A stretch of 64,000 bases of DNA from Selaginella tamariscina (taxonomy: Eukaryota; Streptophyta; Lycopodiopsida; Selaginellales; Selaginellaceae), in assembly GCA_003024785.1 (NCBI GenBank), contig PUQB01000783.1, forward strand, positions 1-64,000, in the 5' to 3' direction. A program made the position numbers and the translations under genes. Shown one piece after another: positions 12,452-24,401 of this stretch. How positions within the stretch are numbered: the stretch's first letter is position 1; each line of letters begins with the position of its first letter. The notes under the pieces are model-generated. The model worked only from the letters and a program-made list of their open reading frames with translations. It ran no database searches and was not told the DNA's origin.

Positions 12452-13030
12452 TCATCATGTCTGCTTTGCTTGGTCTCGCTATCCATCATTCTTCTGCCAA
12501 AGTTTGCCGAAACAGCCCAGTCTAACGCTCACCTTCAGCTACGCAAGAACATTAGCCTTAGCAAAGTGTAGAGTTGGGCTCCGGTTGACAAACTGATGTT
12601 GAAGTAAACTTTGTATCTGGGTTTCACGTAGTGATGTTTAAGTCCAGTAAAGTAAACTTACATCTGGGTTTCACATTCCGTTGGACTTAAGTTACGAGGA
12701 GCATGAAATTATCACGAAGATGAAAAAAGCATGTGTAAGCACATGGTGTATGGGTTTAATATTAATTATTTTTAATTAGAACTAACTGCATAGATAATAT
12801 ATTCTTAAGTAGTGGTGTTTAATAATCAAATAACTCAATGTGGTCAATAGTTTAGCACCCATAGCTATGGGTGTGCTAGTTAAGGGACTCATGCGGTATA
12901 TATTTCTATTCTCTATTATACAAATCTAAGCTAATGCAACCGAAAAAGAAGGAAATGGTTTTAGATGTTATATATTTGATCAACATTTCATATATAATGG
13001 GTAAGCTTACAGAAGTTATAGGAAATATAT

Positions 13031-13035
<5 letters not shown>

Positions 13036-13069
<34 letters not shown>
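13036..13069. repeat. (GA)n microsatellite
   Basis: About 17 uninterrupted GA units follow a short TATATA stretch, 410 bp downstream of the ESF1 stop codon. Confidence 0.95.
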
Positions 13070-13071
<2 letters not shown>

Positions 13072-13479
13072 ATGAATGTACATATGCATATGGAATTTAC
13101 TAACAGATTCTAGGGATAGAGATTCACTTGTGTTCTTAATCAGCTTTGAGAACTTAAGGTCACCCAGTGTGATTCCAAGTCTGTAATTCCTCGTGGTGTT
13201 ACCCATCATTCTGAGCGTGGGAATACAACTTAAACAGGCATCGTTTCAAGAGATTCTAAGTAATTGTCATGCATTACGAGATGCACTGAGATAAGGAATG
13301 CCAGCATTTTCCCGATAGCTCTTCAACTATGTATCATTATATGTCTAAAGAGGTCTGATTTAATGGGAGTGGAGGTTGTTTGTAAGTGTATTGCTAACAT
13401 ATATGAGTGTTTAGTATCATTATAACATGGGCTTGTAAAATTCTGATTCAAATAATGTAAGCTCTTAAATAATCTTACC

Positions 13480-16400
13480 TCAAGTTTTCACTTGAGATTT
13501 TCTCTTAAGAGAACGCACCAAAGAAGATAGTTCCAGATTTTCTTTCTTGTCCTCGGTTGCTTGTGTCATCTTATTCTTCGCCTCACCACCCTCATTCTTT
13601 TGGAACCTTCGTTGTTGCATTTCCGCAATGACCCTTAGCTTAGAGGCAGACCTGTGTAATAGAAACATAAAACTGTTAATACGATAAACTGGCGTGCGTT
13701 TTTACGTGTGCGTGTGCGTGTAAATATGTATGCACAGACATAATATCAATGTCGATGCTTCTCGGTGTATAAACGTACACTAACTCCAAAGGCGTTTCCA
13801 AACAGTTAAAATTATACTACAGACCCATATCTATCTACGTAATGTGTCCATGTACGTACGTACGTACGTAAGTGCTTATACCAATGCATGCATGCATGCA
13901 TGCACAAACTGTGGCATACCGTCTGAACTGAGGATCTGTAGGATCAATAGCAAAGTGATGAGAATTGAAGAGCTGAGAGAATCTGGGATCGTTGAAATCC
14001 GCAGTCGAAATAACATCCAGTTTCTCCGTGTTCTTTTCTTTAGACTTCTTGTTCTTCTTCTTGTAGGTTGTACCCTTTCGTGGCACCCGCAGTACCATCT
14101 GATCATCCAGTAGCAAAAGCTCCAGCTCTGCACGGCTGCGATCTTCCTCCAGTTTCTTCTTTTCTCTCTCCTCGCGTTTCTTCTTACGTTCTTCTGCATC
14201 TGACTTCTGTACCACCTTCTTAACGTTTTCCTCTGATTCTGAATTCACAGTCTCACCCTCCTCCTGACAACACATAAATAAGTAGTCAATAGTATGTGGT
14301 GTGAGTCTATACGCATGTAATGCAATATGGAGAAAATACAATACAGCTACAAATAAGGTATGTTACGAATTCACATGGAAGGATAGTAAGAGAAGAATAG
14401 ATGCTTCCTAGATACAACATATATATGCAAACATGAGCGTCATATCAATATGAGAGAGAGAGAGAGAACTAATCAATTTAAAAACCACCGTAATATTATA
14501 TATGTGAATAACACATTAAGCAATTACATTATGAAACACCTGATGTTGACCATTCTATACACATAGAATATACAGAAGTATACACATGCAATGCATAGTT
14601 ATCCATGCAACACACAGACACACGCACATGCACACCCAAATGTTTAAATTGCAGATATACGCCAAGACACATGTGGGGTAAACTAACCTGGTCGGAGTTG
14701 AAGAAAGGATCGTCAAAACCATCGTCTTCAACTGGCTTCGTAGACACTTGTGCATCCACTTTCTTTTTGTGCTTTTTCTTCTCTCTCTGTTTCCTGAGTT
14801 GAGCTTCCCACACTGTTTCATCTTTTTCCTTCTTGCTCTTTTGCTCCATATATTTCTTGCTCAATTCATCCAGACCACTCGGGAATGTTATCTCTAAGTC
14901 CACGTCCTGCTCACAAAAGATAAAATAAATAAAACTTAGTACATATATAACTTACAACATACATGCTCATATAGTATATGAACCAGGTTGATATTGACGA
15001 TACAACTTAACAGTATATGAAACAAATTATTGAATATGAACATGTACATAGTGAATATATGTGCTGTGCCGTGCTTTCTGTGTGTGTACCTTGCCCTGGA
15101 ACCTTCTTGAGGTTCAGCATCTTCGAGGAGCAAGGACCTGAACTTGTCTATTTTCTTCTTTTTAGTCTCATCATCAATTTCCTCTTCACCTTCGTCATCC
15201 TCCTCCGAAGCTAGATAATCTTGAAAGTCCATCTCATTAAGCTGAAAAAACAGTTTAAACCGTATACAACCAATATAACACACACGCGTACACACATACA
15301 CACACCTGGTCGGCATTCAATTTCCTCCGCAATGTTTTCGTACGAACTGGCTCGTCATCATCCCAAGTAATTTTTACGTTGCTTAGCTGCAAGGCCCGCG
15401 TTTGGAAATCTGGTGCTTCAAACCAGGAACAACCTGCCATAATTATGTATGTATATCAATTCAGATGATTATGTAAACAACTACATTGACTGTTAATACC
15501 TCTGAAGCAGAGTCCCGAGGCTCCACAGTGAACTCCATATCATCAGGAATATATCTCAAGTCCAATATATTTGATGTTCGCTCAAACTCTATTCCATCAC
15601 AATTTTTGTACAGTACAGAAGCTGTATTCACGCTATCACACGTTATAACTGCAAAATAGTACCTGCAAATAGTCACAACAAAATAAGAAAACAAATAGCA
15701 TTATTAATATTAACATTGTCTTTATGCTGATGATAACAAACCTGAGCTTTGATTTTTCATATTCTCGTAACTTCTCCATGTCTACTTCTTCTTCATCATC
15801 TTCATTATTGAAAACACTGGGGCCTTTAACTTCCTCTTTTCGCATCTCCTCTAAACCAAATTGTGATGGATAAACAACCAGAGAAACAATTTGGCCGCCT
15901 TTGGGAAGAAAAGAGTTAAACAGCATAAACAAGTCCGAGGCCTGCATTAACAAAAGAAAAAAAAATGCCTTATTATTGTCATTAACAGTTATGTGCAGAC
16001 CCACCCTAATTATCTGTTATTTGACGCATCAAGACATTTACCCTTAATATTTCAAATTGTGCGTGTGGCATTTTCTATTAAGCTAAACATGAAACTTTAA
16101 GTTCAAAGTCATATGCACACATCTATTTAGCAATCCAGGGGTATATATCTAGTTTTGCAAAATGTATCACTATATATCTTAATTTGCAGCACCTTAATAC
16201 AGCTCCAATCCATGTTAACTAGAGCGAGTCTTTTGGTTTCCGTCTCAGTGGTAGCTATCTTCTCCTCCTGCAAAAGAGTATAAAAAAATATTAACTGACT
16301 AAACACAATATACATACGCGCACATGCATGTGACAAAAAGATCGTACCTTCGTATCTACAGCATCTTCAACATCCGAATCTGATTCAGAAGAACTAGATG

Positions 16401-16867
16401 AAACACTTGAAGAATCTTCTGTTTCAGATTGCTCTTCCTCTACTTCAACTAGAACTCTCCACATCCTGCTTCAAAACTTCTTCTTGCTTTTGTTTCTCTG
16501 CATTATCGTTTCTTCGATCTTCTTTACCTTCTTCCTCATCTCCAATCTTGTAATAGCGCTTCAGTATGTTACTGCTACATGATATCTTATTAGAACATGC
16601 ACACACGCTCACACGCACGCATACCTCTTGTTTTTTCTTTTGCTTGATAGGCCGTCCGCGCTTGTCCACACTGAATGGATCAATGAATTCCTTGTCTGTG
16701 AACATACGCTCGAATCGTGAATCGATCGGAACCTTGAGGCGAGACCGCCGCAACTTATGAAATCTAGGATCCGAATGCGCTCGCTTGAACCTGGGATCCT
16801 CAATGATGACCCTGCCATCGTCCTCCTCGCCGCTAAGCTTCCTCCTCTTGCTGCCGCTCCCGGCCAT
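13480..16867 (-). CDS. ESF1: ESF1-like pre-rRNA processing protein, ten exons
   Basis: ESF1 is a nucleolar factor of the small-subunit processome needed for 18S rRNA maturation. The start MAGSGSKRRKLSGEEDDG lies at 16867. Conserved segments in order are 'DPRFKRAHSDPRFHKLRR' and 'FERMFTDKEF' (exon 1), an acidic Ser-rich stretch (exon 2), 'ETKRLALVNMDW' (exon 3), 'NSFLPKGGQIVSLVVYPSQF' (exon 4), 'LYKNCDGIEFERTSNILDL' (exon 5), 'TRALQLSNVKITWDDDEP' (exon 6), and the C-terminal 'DFNDPRFSQLFNSHHFAIDP' (exon 9, NUC153 domain). Exons as read: 16625-16867, 16348-16571, 16193-16267, 15742-15941, 15500-15662, 15306-15433, 15090-15241, 14688-14906, 13920-14263, 13480-13651, all bounded by GT-AG introns of 53-424 nt. 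The total of 1920 nt (about 640 codons) is close to yeast Esf1. Reading phase does not agree at four places (exon 1/2 junction, near 16455, near 15420, near 15100), each a one-base offset. Confidence 0.9.
13853..13904. repeat. (TACG)n and (ATGC)n tetranucleotide runs in ESF1 intron 9
   Basis: Five 'gtac' units (13853-13869) followed by five 'atgc' units (13884-13904). The second run ends 16 bp before the exon 9 donor read on the minus strand. Both are self-complementary microsatellites. Confidence 0.85.
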
Positions 16868-17466
16868 AAGCCCTAAACCCGATAAAACCTAATTAGGGCT
16901 GTACTCTCCCCTGTTTTAGGGCTTCATTCAGATGCGTTTGCAGCGTTTGCAGAGGCGAGTCTTTAATTATTTATCATCTATTTATTGAATAATTATGTGT
17001 TCATATGCGCAGATTACTACAAAATGTATGTACTATATGTGCAATAGGTAGGCAATTTATGTTGTATAGTTTTTTTTTTATATATGTATATATTGTACAT
17101 ATTTTTATATGTCCTCATACACATGTATACATATATATTATGCTCTATATATCTTTGAAATTCTGGTAGGTCGTGAGATCGATGCCCGTGATTCACACAC
17201 ACACGAATGAACGAACGAACGACGAACATGCATGGAGAACATAAGAAGGTATGTATATTCGCCATTTCGTAGCCTGCATATATATATTCATATGTTTTGT
17301 GATGTATATGTATTTAATAGTTACATTGTATGTGAATCCAGTAGTAGATGTATATGCATATATCATAGTTATATATGTAATTGTAATGTAATACTACTTT
17401 TATAATCTTTAAACAGGTCAGTTGTCTTTCTGACAGTTGCTAGTTCCTAGGCCGTGAAAGTTTCAC
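16868..17466. promoter_or_regulatory. Intergenic region between divergent ESF1 and PPR1
   Basis: Roughly 600 bp, AT-rich, with several TATATA stretches (for example 17078-17092 and 17276-17286). It must hold both upstream regions because ESF1 runs left and PPR1 right. No specific element can be singled out from sequence alone. Confidence 0.4.
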
Positions 17467-20297
17467 ATGGCAATGCAACAAGTATCAAGAAGACTACATT
17501 TTTTAGGTATCTTTTACCTAAAACATACACATGCTAGTAAATGTATGTGTGCGTGGTGGGCACGTGCATGACATCCTTCTTTTTGCTTAATCTCAGTAGA
17601 ATTTCTACACGGAAGGAAGTCTGTTTCGCAAATGCACTATGTATCTGGAGAACAAATTCTATTCAGATCGAGTTTACTCAAACTCTAAGCATTCACCTTC
17701 TACTAGCTGCATTGAAGGCATGCAGCCACACGAAGGAGCTAGAGCTTGGCAGGCTAATACACACAGACTCAGTGAGAGCAGGTTGCATCTCGGACACATA
17801 CACACGCAATGCATTAGTGAACATGTATGGAAAATGTGGCAGTTTAACAGAAGCACACACTGTTTTCAGCAACATGCATCACCAGAGCGTCTCCTTCACT
17901 GCAATGATGCTGGTCTACGTAGAACACAACAAAGAGGTATGATCATCTAGTCATATACATATTGTGTAAGTGTGTGTGTGTGATGTATATACACATACAG
18001 AGGATGCTCTGGACTTGTTTTCAAGAATGAGCTGCTCACCAAACCCCAGGACGTTTTCGGTTGCATTGAGGGCATGTACAGTCTAGCCTTGAAGGAACAA
18101 GGAAGATTGGTCAATGGTCAGCCAATCAAAGTCAACTCTCTTCAGAAAGGCATGAATGTCCATTGTCAGGCGGCAAAGTCATCCCAGTTTGATATCTTTG
18201 TTGCAAGTGCTGCAGTGGAAATGTACGCCAAATGGGAGCATGTTTGGTGCTAGAGCGACCTTTGATATGATGCCCCAGCATGATGTGGTCTCCCTTGTCT
18301 CCTTGATACTGGGATATGTGGCCAATGGGAAGGCCCAAGAAGCTCTTTCTTTATCTGCTTGTTTCCGACAGGACAGTGCTTGTGTCTTTGCTGCTGCAGT
18401 CAAGGCATGTGCATGTCTAGCATCTGAAGAACAGCCCTGCAACACTTTGGGAGTCAAAGTGAAGTCTCTAGAGAAGGGAATGAAAATTCATTCTGAGGTT
18501 GAGCAACTTCACCGGCTTGAAGTACAAGGGATAAACAGCTTGGTAGACATGTACGCAGAATGTGGGAGCATGTATGACGCCCGGATGGTTTTGACAGGAT
18601 GGAACACCACACACTTGTCTCCTGGAACTCCCTGATCATGGGATACGTGGAGGATGGGGAGGATGCTGTGGCCATCGAGTTATTTGCTTGCATGAAGGAA
18701 TGCTTCATACAACCAGATGCTAGGACGTTTGTGGGAGCACTGATGGCTTGTGTAGCCTTCTTGCAAACTCTCACGGGAGTTTATTGATGGGAGGCTTGTC
18801 AAAGCAGGGAAAATCATTGAAGTCCAGCCTGATACAGTTATGGACCTCTTTGTAGGAAACACACTGGTGGATATGTATGCGAAATGCGGGCGTATGGTTG
18901 AGGCTCAAAGAACTTTTGAACTGATGCCATGCCATAATACTGTTTCCAGAACTGCTTTGATGCTTGGATATGTGGAGAATGGGAATGAGAAGCTGGCTAT
19001 GGGGCTTTTCTTTAGATACTTTGAAGATGCAGGTACTGATCCACTTGTTTTTAGTGCACTTAAGGCATGTTCAAAGTTTGCTGAGAAGGAAGACTTCAAT
19101 GGGGACATTGTCAAATTGGACTCTTTGGAGAAGTGCATGGAGATACATCATTTAGCAGCGGAGAGAGGCTTGGATACGGATCTGCTCATTTGAGACGGGG
19201 CTTATTGAAGTATATGCAAAATGTGCAGCATATTCGACTCAAGGAGGATCTTCGACAAGATGGCTTTCCGGACTGTAGTCACATGGACGGCTCTGTTGCA
19301 GGGATACGTAGAGAATGGAGAAGCACATTATGCGTTAGATCTGTTCGCATGCATGAGATGTCGTGAAAAACTCACAGCAAACGCTCTCACGCTTGTGGTG
19401 GTGTTACAGGCGTGTTCAGCTCTTGCTGAGAAGGAAGAAGCGACCAAAGTTGATAACCACTATGTGAAGCTGGATTCTCTAAGGAGAGGTATGGACATTC
19501 ACTCCCAATCCTTGGAGACTGGATGTGATCTAATGTTTTTGTTGTGAGTGGGCTTCTTAAGATGTATTGGAAATGTGGAGCTTCTGTAGATGCTCGACGT
19601 GTTTTTGATAAGTCAGCGGTACATAATGTCGTCCTGTGGAATAATTTGATACTTTGCTATGCGGAGAAGGATGAGGAGGAGCTGGCTCTACAGTTATTCT
19701 CGTGCATGCGAGGTACTTAATTATTTCTGATTCGATGTCCACAGTATACAACATATACGCATATCGTACGTATCTGTATCAATAGTAGTCTCTATATTAA
19801 ATCTTGCGTGATTTGTATATATCTTTTACAGCTGAAGGTTATGCAACAGATGTTTGGGCATACACTGCAGCGCTCAAGGCAGCAGGTGGTAAGGCAGCCC
19901 CGGAGAGAATAAAGGAATCCACGCAGAAGTATGTACAAGTGGTGCTGAGAAGATGAAGTGCTAGCAACTTGCCTGGTGGATACCTATGCCAAATGTGGAA
20001 GCCTTGTTGAGGCTCGATGTGTTTTTGATGGGCTAGTTCTTACCAAATCTTCTGTGTGGCTGGAACGCAATGATTGGTGGATACAGCTGCCAGGGATATG
20101 CTAACCAGGTGTTCGAGCTCTTCTGGGAAATGCAGGATGGAGGTGCTTATCCAGATGAGATAACTTTTATTTGTCTTCTCACTGTCTGCAGTCGAGCTGG
20201 TCTTACCGATAAAGGGAAGGAATTCTTTAATTGCATGATACTCTCTCTCTCTCTGTCTCTCTCTCTCTCTGTCTCTCTCTCTCTCTCTGTCTCTCTC

Positions 20298-20378
<81 letters not shown>

Positions 20379-20665
20379 CTTACATTTCTTTCAGGTCCAT
20401 GTTTGGGGTTCGGCCTGGTGTAGAGCATAAATTATGCATGGTTGATATGTTGGGAAGGGCAAACAGGCTTGAGGAGGCAGTGACGATTGCAGAGAGCGTT
20501 GGATTGATGGGGAAAGACAAAGTGGCTTGGACTATGATGTTAAGTGGATGCAAGAAATGGGGGAATCTGGAGTTGGCCAAGGTGGCATTCGATAAGCTGG
20601 TGGAGATTGGGGCAGAGGATTCTGCGGCTTTACGATGATGGCAAACATCTATCAGAATCCAGGTA
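17467..20665 (+). pseudogene. PPR1: PLS-class pentatricopeptide repeat gene, many frame breaks
   Basis: PPR proteins bind organellar RNA and guide splicing, cleavage or C-to-U editing. Repeats are readable throughout: 'NALVNMYGKCGSLTEAHTVF', 'LILGYVANGKAQEAL', 'LVSWNSLIMGYVEDGED', 'NTLVDMYAKCGRMVEAQRTF', 'VVTWTALLQGYVENGEAHYA', with linkers of the 'KSLEKGMKIHSEV' type. The C-terminal part (20395-20637) reads like the E region ('VDMLGRANRLEEAVTIAE', 'AWTMMLSGCKKWGNLELA') and stops at 'MMANIYQNPG' without E+ or DYW. A possible start at 17467 gives a basic N-terminus (MAMQQVSRRLHFLG) suitable for organelle import. Introns with good borders are 17937-18002 and 19713-19831. About ten frame changes or stops lie between 18078 and 20040, so it is broken as read; whether by decay or sequence error is open. 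Confidence 0.8.
20240..20378. repeat. (CT)n/(CTGT) then (AT)n microsatellite inside PPR1
   Basis: A CT-rich tract with interspersed GT units to 20352 is followed by TATATA to 20378 and then by a clean acceptor (TTCTTTCAG at 20386-20394). The tract therefore fills an intron whose donor is no longer obvious. The LSLSL open frames across it are not protein. Confidence 0.9.
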
Positions 20666-20734
20666 CTAGTCTATAACATTACGTAGACATACATTTTATG
20701 TCTTTACACACACACATACAGTATACATAATATG

Positions 20735-22374
20735 TTATAGCACTATACTGGTTTCTACACAATGAGCAAGTTTTGACCTGCAACATATTACATGTAGAAA
20801 GAAAAGTGTATATATGAGAGAAACACTAGTTATTGATCTCCTTTGAAAATATAAACTTCCGTAGAGCTTACACACTGCGGTGGAAATGGTAACCGGCATT
20901 CCATGGGCTGGTACCAGCAGGGGATTGGCTGCTGCCAGTCCTTCATTAGGTTCTAGCAAGCTCCAGTTGAACTGGAGAATGCAGTAGTGCAAGAACACCA
21001 GAATTTCCATCTTTGCAAACTCGTAACCTGGACACATTCTTGCACCTGCTCCAAACGGAAAATAGGTGTATGGAACCAAATCTTCTTCAAACCTTGAAGG
21101 GTTGAACTTGTGTGGCTCAGGAAAGAATTCCGGTTTATAATATGACATATACACAGACCATTGTAACTACAAAGCCATGTTAGTAATATAAACACAACCG
21201 AGCTTAAACAACTTACTTTCCATCCTTTAGGAATGACATATCCCTGGAACTCTATATCTTTAATAGCCTTCCTGTAGCCAGCACCTGCCGGAGGTTTCAA
21301 TCGCATTGTTTCCTGAACAACTTGCCATGTATACTTCATCTTCCTCAGGTCCTCCAGAGAGAGCTCCTCATTTTCACCTTTCTCATTCCTGATATGTATG
21401 TTCTCTGTGCATATACACACTGGTAAGTTTAAACCCTGTAAAACCACGAGTGTTTACCTTGAACCACTTTGTCTAAACAAGATGGATTCTCAGCTAAGTA
21501 CTTGAATGCCCAGGTAAGAGCCACGCTCGAAGTGTCATGCCCAGCAAATAGAAAGTTTACGATGTTATCCTTGATGGTGGAATCCGATACCGTTAAACCA
21601 TTCTCATCCTTTGTGTTTAGAAGTATTCCCAGCATATCCCGATTCATGTTCACGCTCTGTCCCTTCCTACGGTGGATATGTCTGTCCAGCAAATGATCCA
21701 ACCTTCTTCGGGCAGCCTTGGCCTTGTGAAACGCAGTCCCAGGCAGGTCTATAGGTACTTGAAGGAAACCTCTCACTAGAGTCTCAAACTCCTTTGCTAG
21801 AACGTCCATCTCTTGCTCACCAACATTCAACCCCATGAACAAATTGCAAGCTAATGCGAATGTAAACTTCTTCACAAGCGGATATATCCGAAGCACCTCA
21901 CTAGTGTTTCTAGCCCAATTCTCTTCCAAGTGTTCTTTTGCAACCTCACTCGTACGCCCCACGAATTTCTGCAGTGTTTCTGGTCGAAGAAATGCCATGA
22001 GTGTAGATTTGGATCGTCTGTGTTCTTCCCCTGTTAAAAATGTAAGTGAATGATCTCCAAGTGTGGCCTTAATACTACTTGGCCAACAGTTCTCCACAAG
22101 CTGTTCTCAGACATGAAGGCAAGTCTATTTCCCTCTGGAGCTGGAAGAACAACTGTTTTAGAACCGAACAGTGAAGTCTTGAACATGGGTCCGTATCTGG
22201 CGACTCGTTCTTCATACCAACTAATATATCCACCACCGAAGCTGGGGGTCTCTCCCACGATTGGCCAGCCCAAACTACCTGGTGGAAGTCTTGAATCGTT
22301 TCTGTTATATTAATAATAAAGAGTGTGATCAATCCAGCAACTAAAAAACTCGCCAAGATCGTTAGCAGCTCCAT
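20735..22374 (-). CDS. Cytochrome P450, CYP85 clan (CYP716/CYP725-like)
   Basis: A haem monooxygenase anchored in the ER. The N-terminus (MELLTILASFLVAGLITLFI) is a membrane anchor, followed by the hinge 'RLPPGSLGWPIVGETPSF'. Later come 'FLTGEEHRRSKSTLMAFL', the I-helix 'FLFAGHDTSSVALTW', the K-helix 'VVQETMRLKPP' (ExxR), 'KFNPSRFEEDL' and the haem loop 'FPFGAGARMCPGYEFAKMEI' with the Cys ligand. The pattern fits the CYP716/725 group that oxidises triterpenes or diterpenes; the substrate cannot be read. Exons are 21458-22374, 21217-21404 and 20735-21166, with GT-AG introns of only 53 and 50 nt. Frame slips of one base occur near 22310 and 22100 in exon 1. The haem motif has Ala where FGGG is usual, and about 40 residues trail beyond the normal C-terminus, perhaps from another slip. 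Convergent with PPR1, about 70 bp apart. Confidence 0.87.
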
Positions 22375-23285
22375 TATTTGTATACAAATTTCTGCACCCT
22401 TGCGGTTATGTTATCTGCAGTAGGCACATCAATTGGTGAAAAAATCACACGCGTTAAATGTTCAAAGTGGTTTATAGCGCTATCTCACTCCTCACCACAT
22501 GTATATTTTATATTTAAATTAATAGTGATATATTTGACTTGTGTATTGATACAGCTAATACCACCATTTTGTGAACAGTGAATTTGGGATTAAAGTCGTA
22601 GATACGTGGACTACACGATGTTACATATACATGTACGTAAATGAGGAATATGCTAACGTAAACATCACCGAGTAGAACAAAATATGTTTGGACTTACTCC
22701 GCCGTATTGTCATATTTGATCGACGCTAAACCTGACCCTCACTTTTTGGAGTAATCAATTAGTAACAATAACGTTTAACATTTAACATGATTTTTCTTTT
22801 GGCAACATCTTTGCTTACAAATGTAAGTGACAATTATAATATTATAGGAATATATATCATATAATGTATATGTTGATATACAGATATACAGGAATTTAAA
22901 ATAGTTATGAGTCTAGAAAGCCCCCAGGTTGAGTTTGAATTGGTGTATTAATAACGTTTAAAGTGAAATATTTACATATTCTTAAGAAACATGTATATTT
23001 TGCAGCTCACATTAATTGTAGTTCTTTTAAGATATTAACAATATAGAAATAAAAAGAAATAAAAAATATATTAAGTCATAGATTAGGACAACAAAATATT
23101 AAATCAAATAAATAACATATTACGGAATAAATTATATCAACATATTAACATCTACAAATTCATTATGAGATTCATAATAATTTTATGTTTGAAATGGAAG
23201 TGCATAAAATGAAAATGAAAATGAAAATCCCCTACAAAACTTTACATTCTAATTTTAAAATTAATAATGTGTTTTTTAAGATCTA

Positions 23286-23336
<51 letters not shown>

Positions 23337-23904
23337 CTGATGTATATTAATGAATATAATATATTATATATAAAGTTTAAAATATATAAATAAAAATTAT
23401 TATAATATATAATTTATAAATAAAAAGATATAATTTTTTCTAAATTAGGCGAAATATAGTAGTATTTGCTCATGTGTCAGGTAGTATAGCTGAAGATCTA
23501 ATGGTAGTGCACATTATAAATGTCTCACAAGTGATATTTGTGAGTTGGCCAGGGCTTCCAGTTGGGCCGCCGACAGTCCTCCATTTAATTGCCTAATTGG
23601 AGTTTCACCCGGTGGATGTATGGCTTCATGTGATTTTTTGTTGACCCTTTGCTTTCCGTTGAGGCTTAGCAATACTATCCCATTTCCCAAAGCTTTGAGA
23701 ATCTTATATGGTCCCTTACTTCTAAGTTTAAACTTGCCTTTTATTCATATGTACTGTGTGTACGTCACACGTTCACTTAACACTCTCACATAAACCCGTG
23801 CTTGATTCATATGTACTCTGTGTATGTGACACATTCACATATGTACTATGTATGTATATCTGCGTGTATATATGTGTATGTATATATTGTGTGTATATGA
23901 TAAC
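22375..23904. other. AT-rich intergenic region between P450 and the Harbinger element
   Basis: No gene seen. It includes the P450 upstream region and an (AT)n run at 23288-23331. Composition is strongly AT-rich from 22780 to 23460. Confidence 0.6.
23288..23331. repeat. (AT)n microsatellite
   Basis: About 22 AT units without interruption, in AT-rich spacer. Confidence 0.95.
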
Positions 23905-23907
23905 TTA

Positions 23908-23950
23908 CGGTGGTGTTACATGTGGGTTCGGATCCGGAAAATTAGGATCC
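23908..23950 (+). repeat. Harbinger left terminal inverted repeat
   Basis: Starts CGGTGGTGTTACATGTGGG after TTA. A partial echo (gggtgttacatgtaa) recurs at 23969-23983, a subterminal copy that may be a transposase or Myb-protein binding site. Confidence 0.9.
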
Positions 23951-24401
23951 CGGGTGAAGGATTGGGGACGAGGGTGTTACATGTAAACATGAATATACTT
24001 TATTTATACTTTTCCACATGTTATTCTTATTAAACGATATTCCACCTCATTAGGTGCCACATAAACAATGATTCTCCCGATGAACAGCGAAGGTGTAATA
24101 ACTTCTTCTTGTCCATAGATGGTTCAGCTTGCTCAAGGCTATTCCAACAGGTTTTGTTGTTGTTCAAGCACTGGAGACAAGCTCAAGTTCACAGGTTCTC
24201 TGTTCTTCAGTTTCATTTTAAGTCTTTAGGGATTTCTTGTGATTCAACAATTGTTTTTTTTCAAGAACTTTTGAATGGCAAGCTTCCTAGAGACAGAATC
24301 ATAGGTGATTATTACATCAAAACACGGTCCTTGCATTGGTGGATTTGTTTTACATTGAGGTGAAAAGAGTTGATCCTGAACGGGTGAGCAGCAACATTCG
24401 A

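Larger units (their letters stand above)
10986..13479. other. Gene-poor interval between G1 and ESF1
   Basis: AT-rich with no recognisable gene. The only notable items are a 59-codon open frame (12272-12451, minus) and a GA dinucleotide run at 13036-13069. Short runs of plausible amino acids near 11520-11640 (for example 'CVFCAKDIGC') are too short to classify. Confidence 0.5.

Noticed and set aside
20070-20638. Two long frames translating to LSLSLS
   Set aside because: They read through the CT microsatellite; only the parts outside it belong to the PPR gene.
24109-24363. 84-codon ORF at the left of the Harbinger element as transposase N-terminus
   Set aside because: No similarity to the acidic/arginine-rich start of PIF transposases; may be leader or intron.
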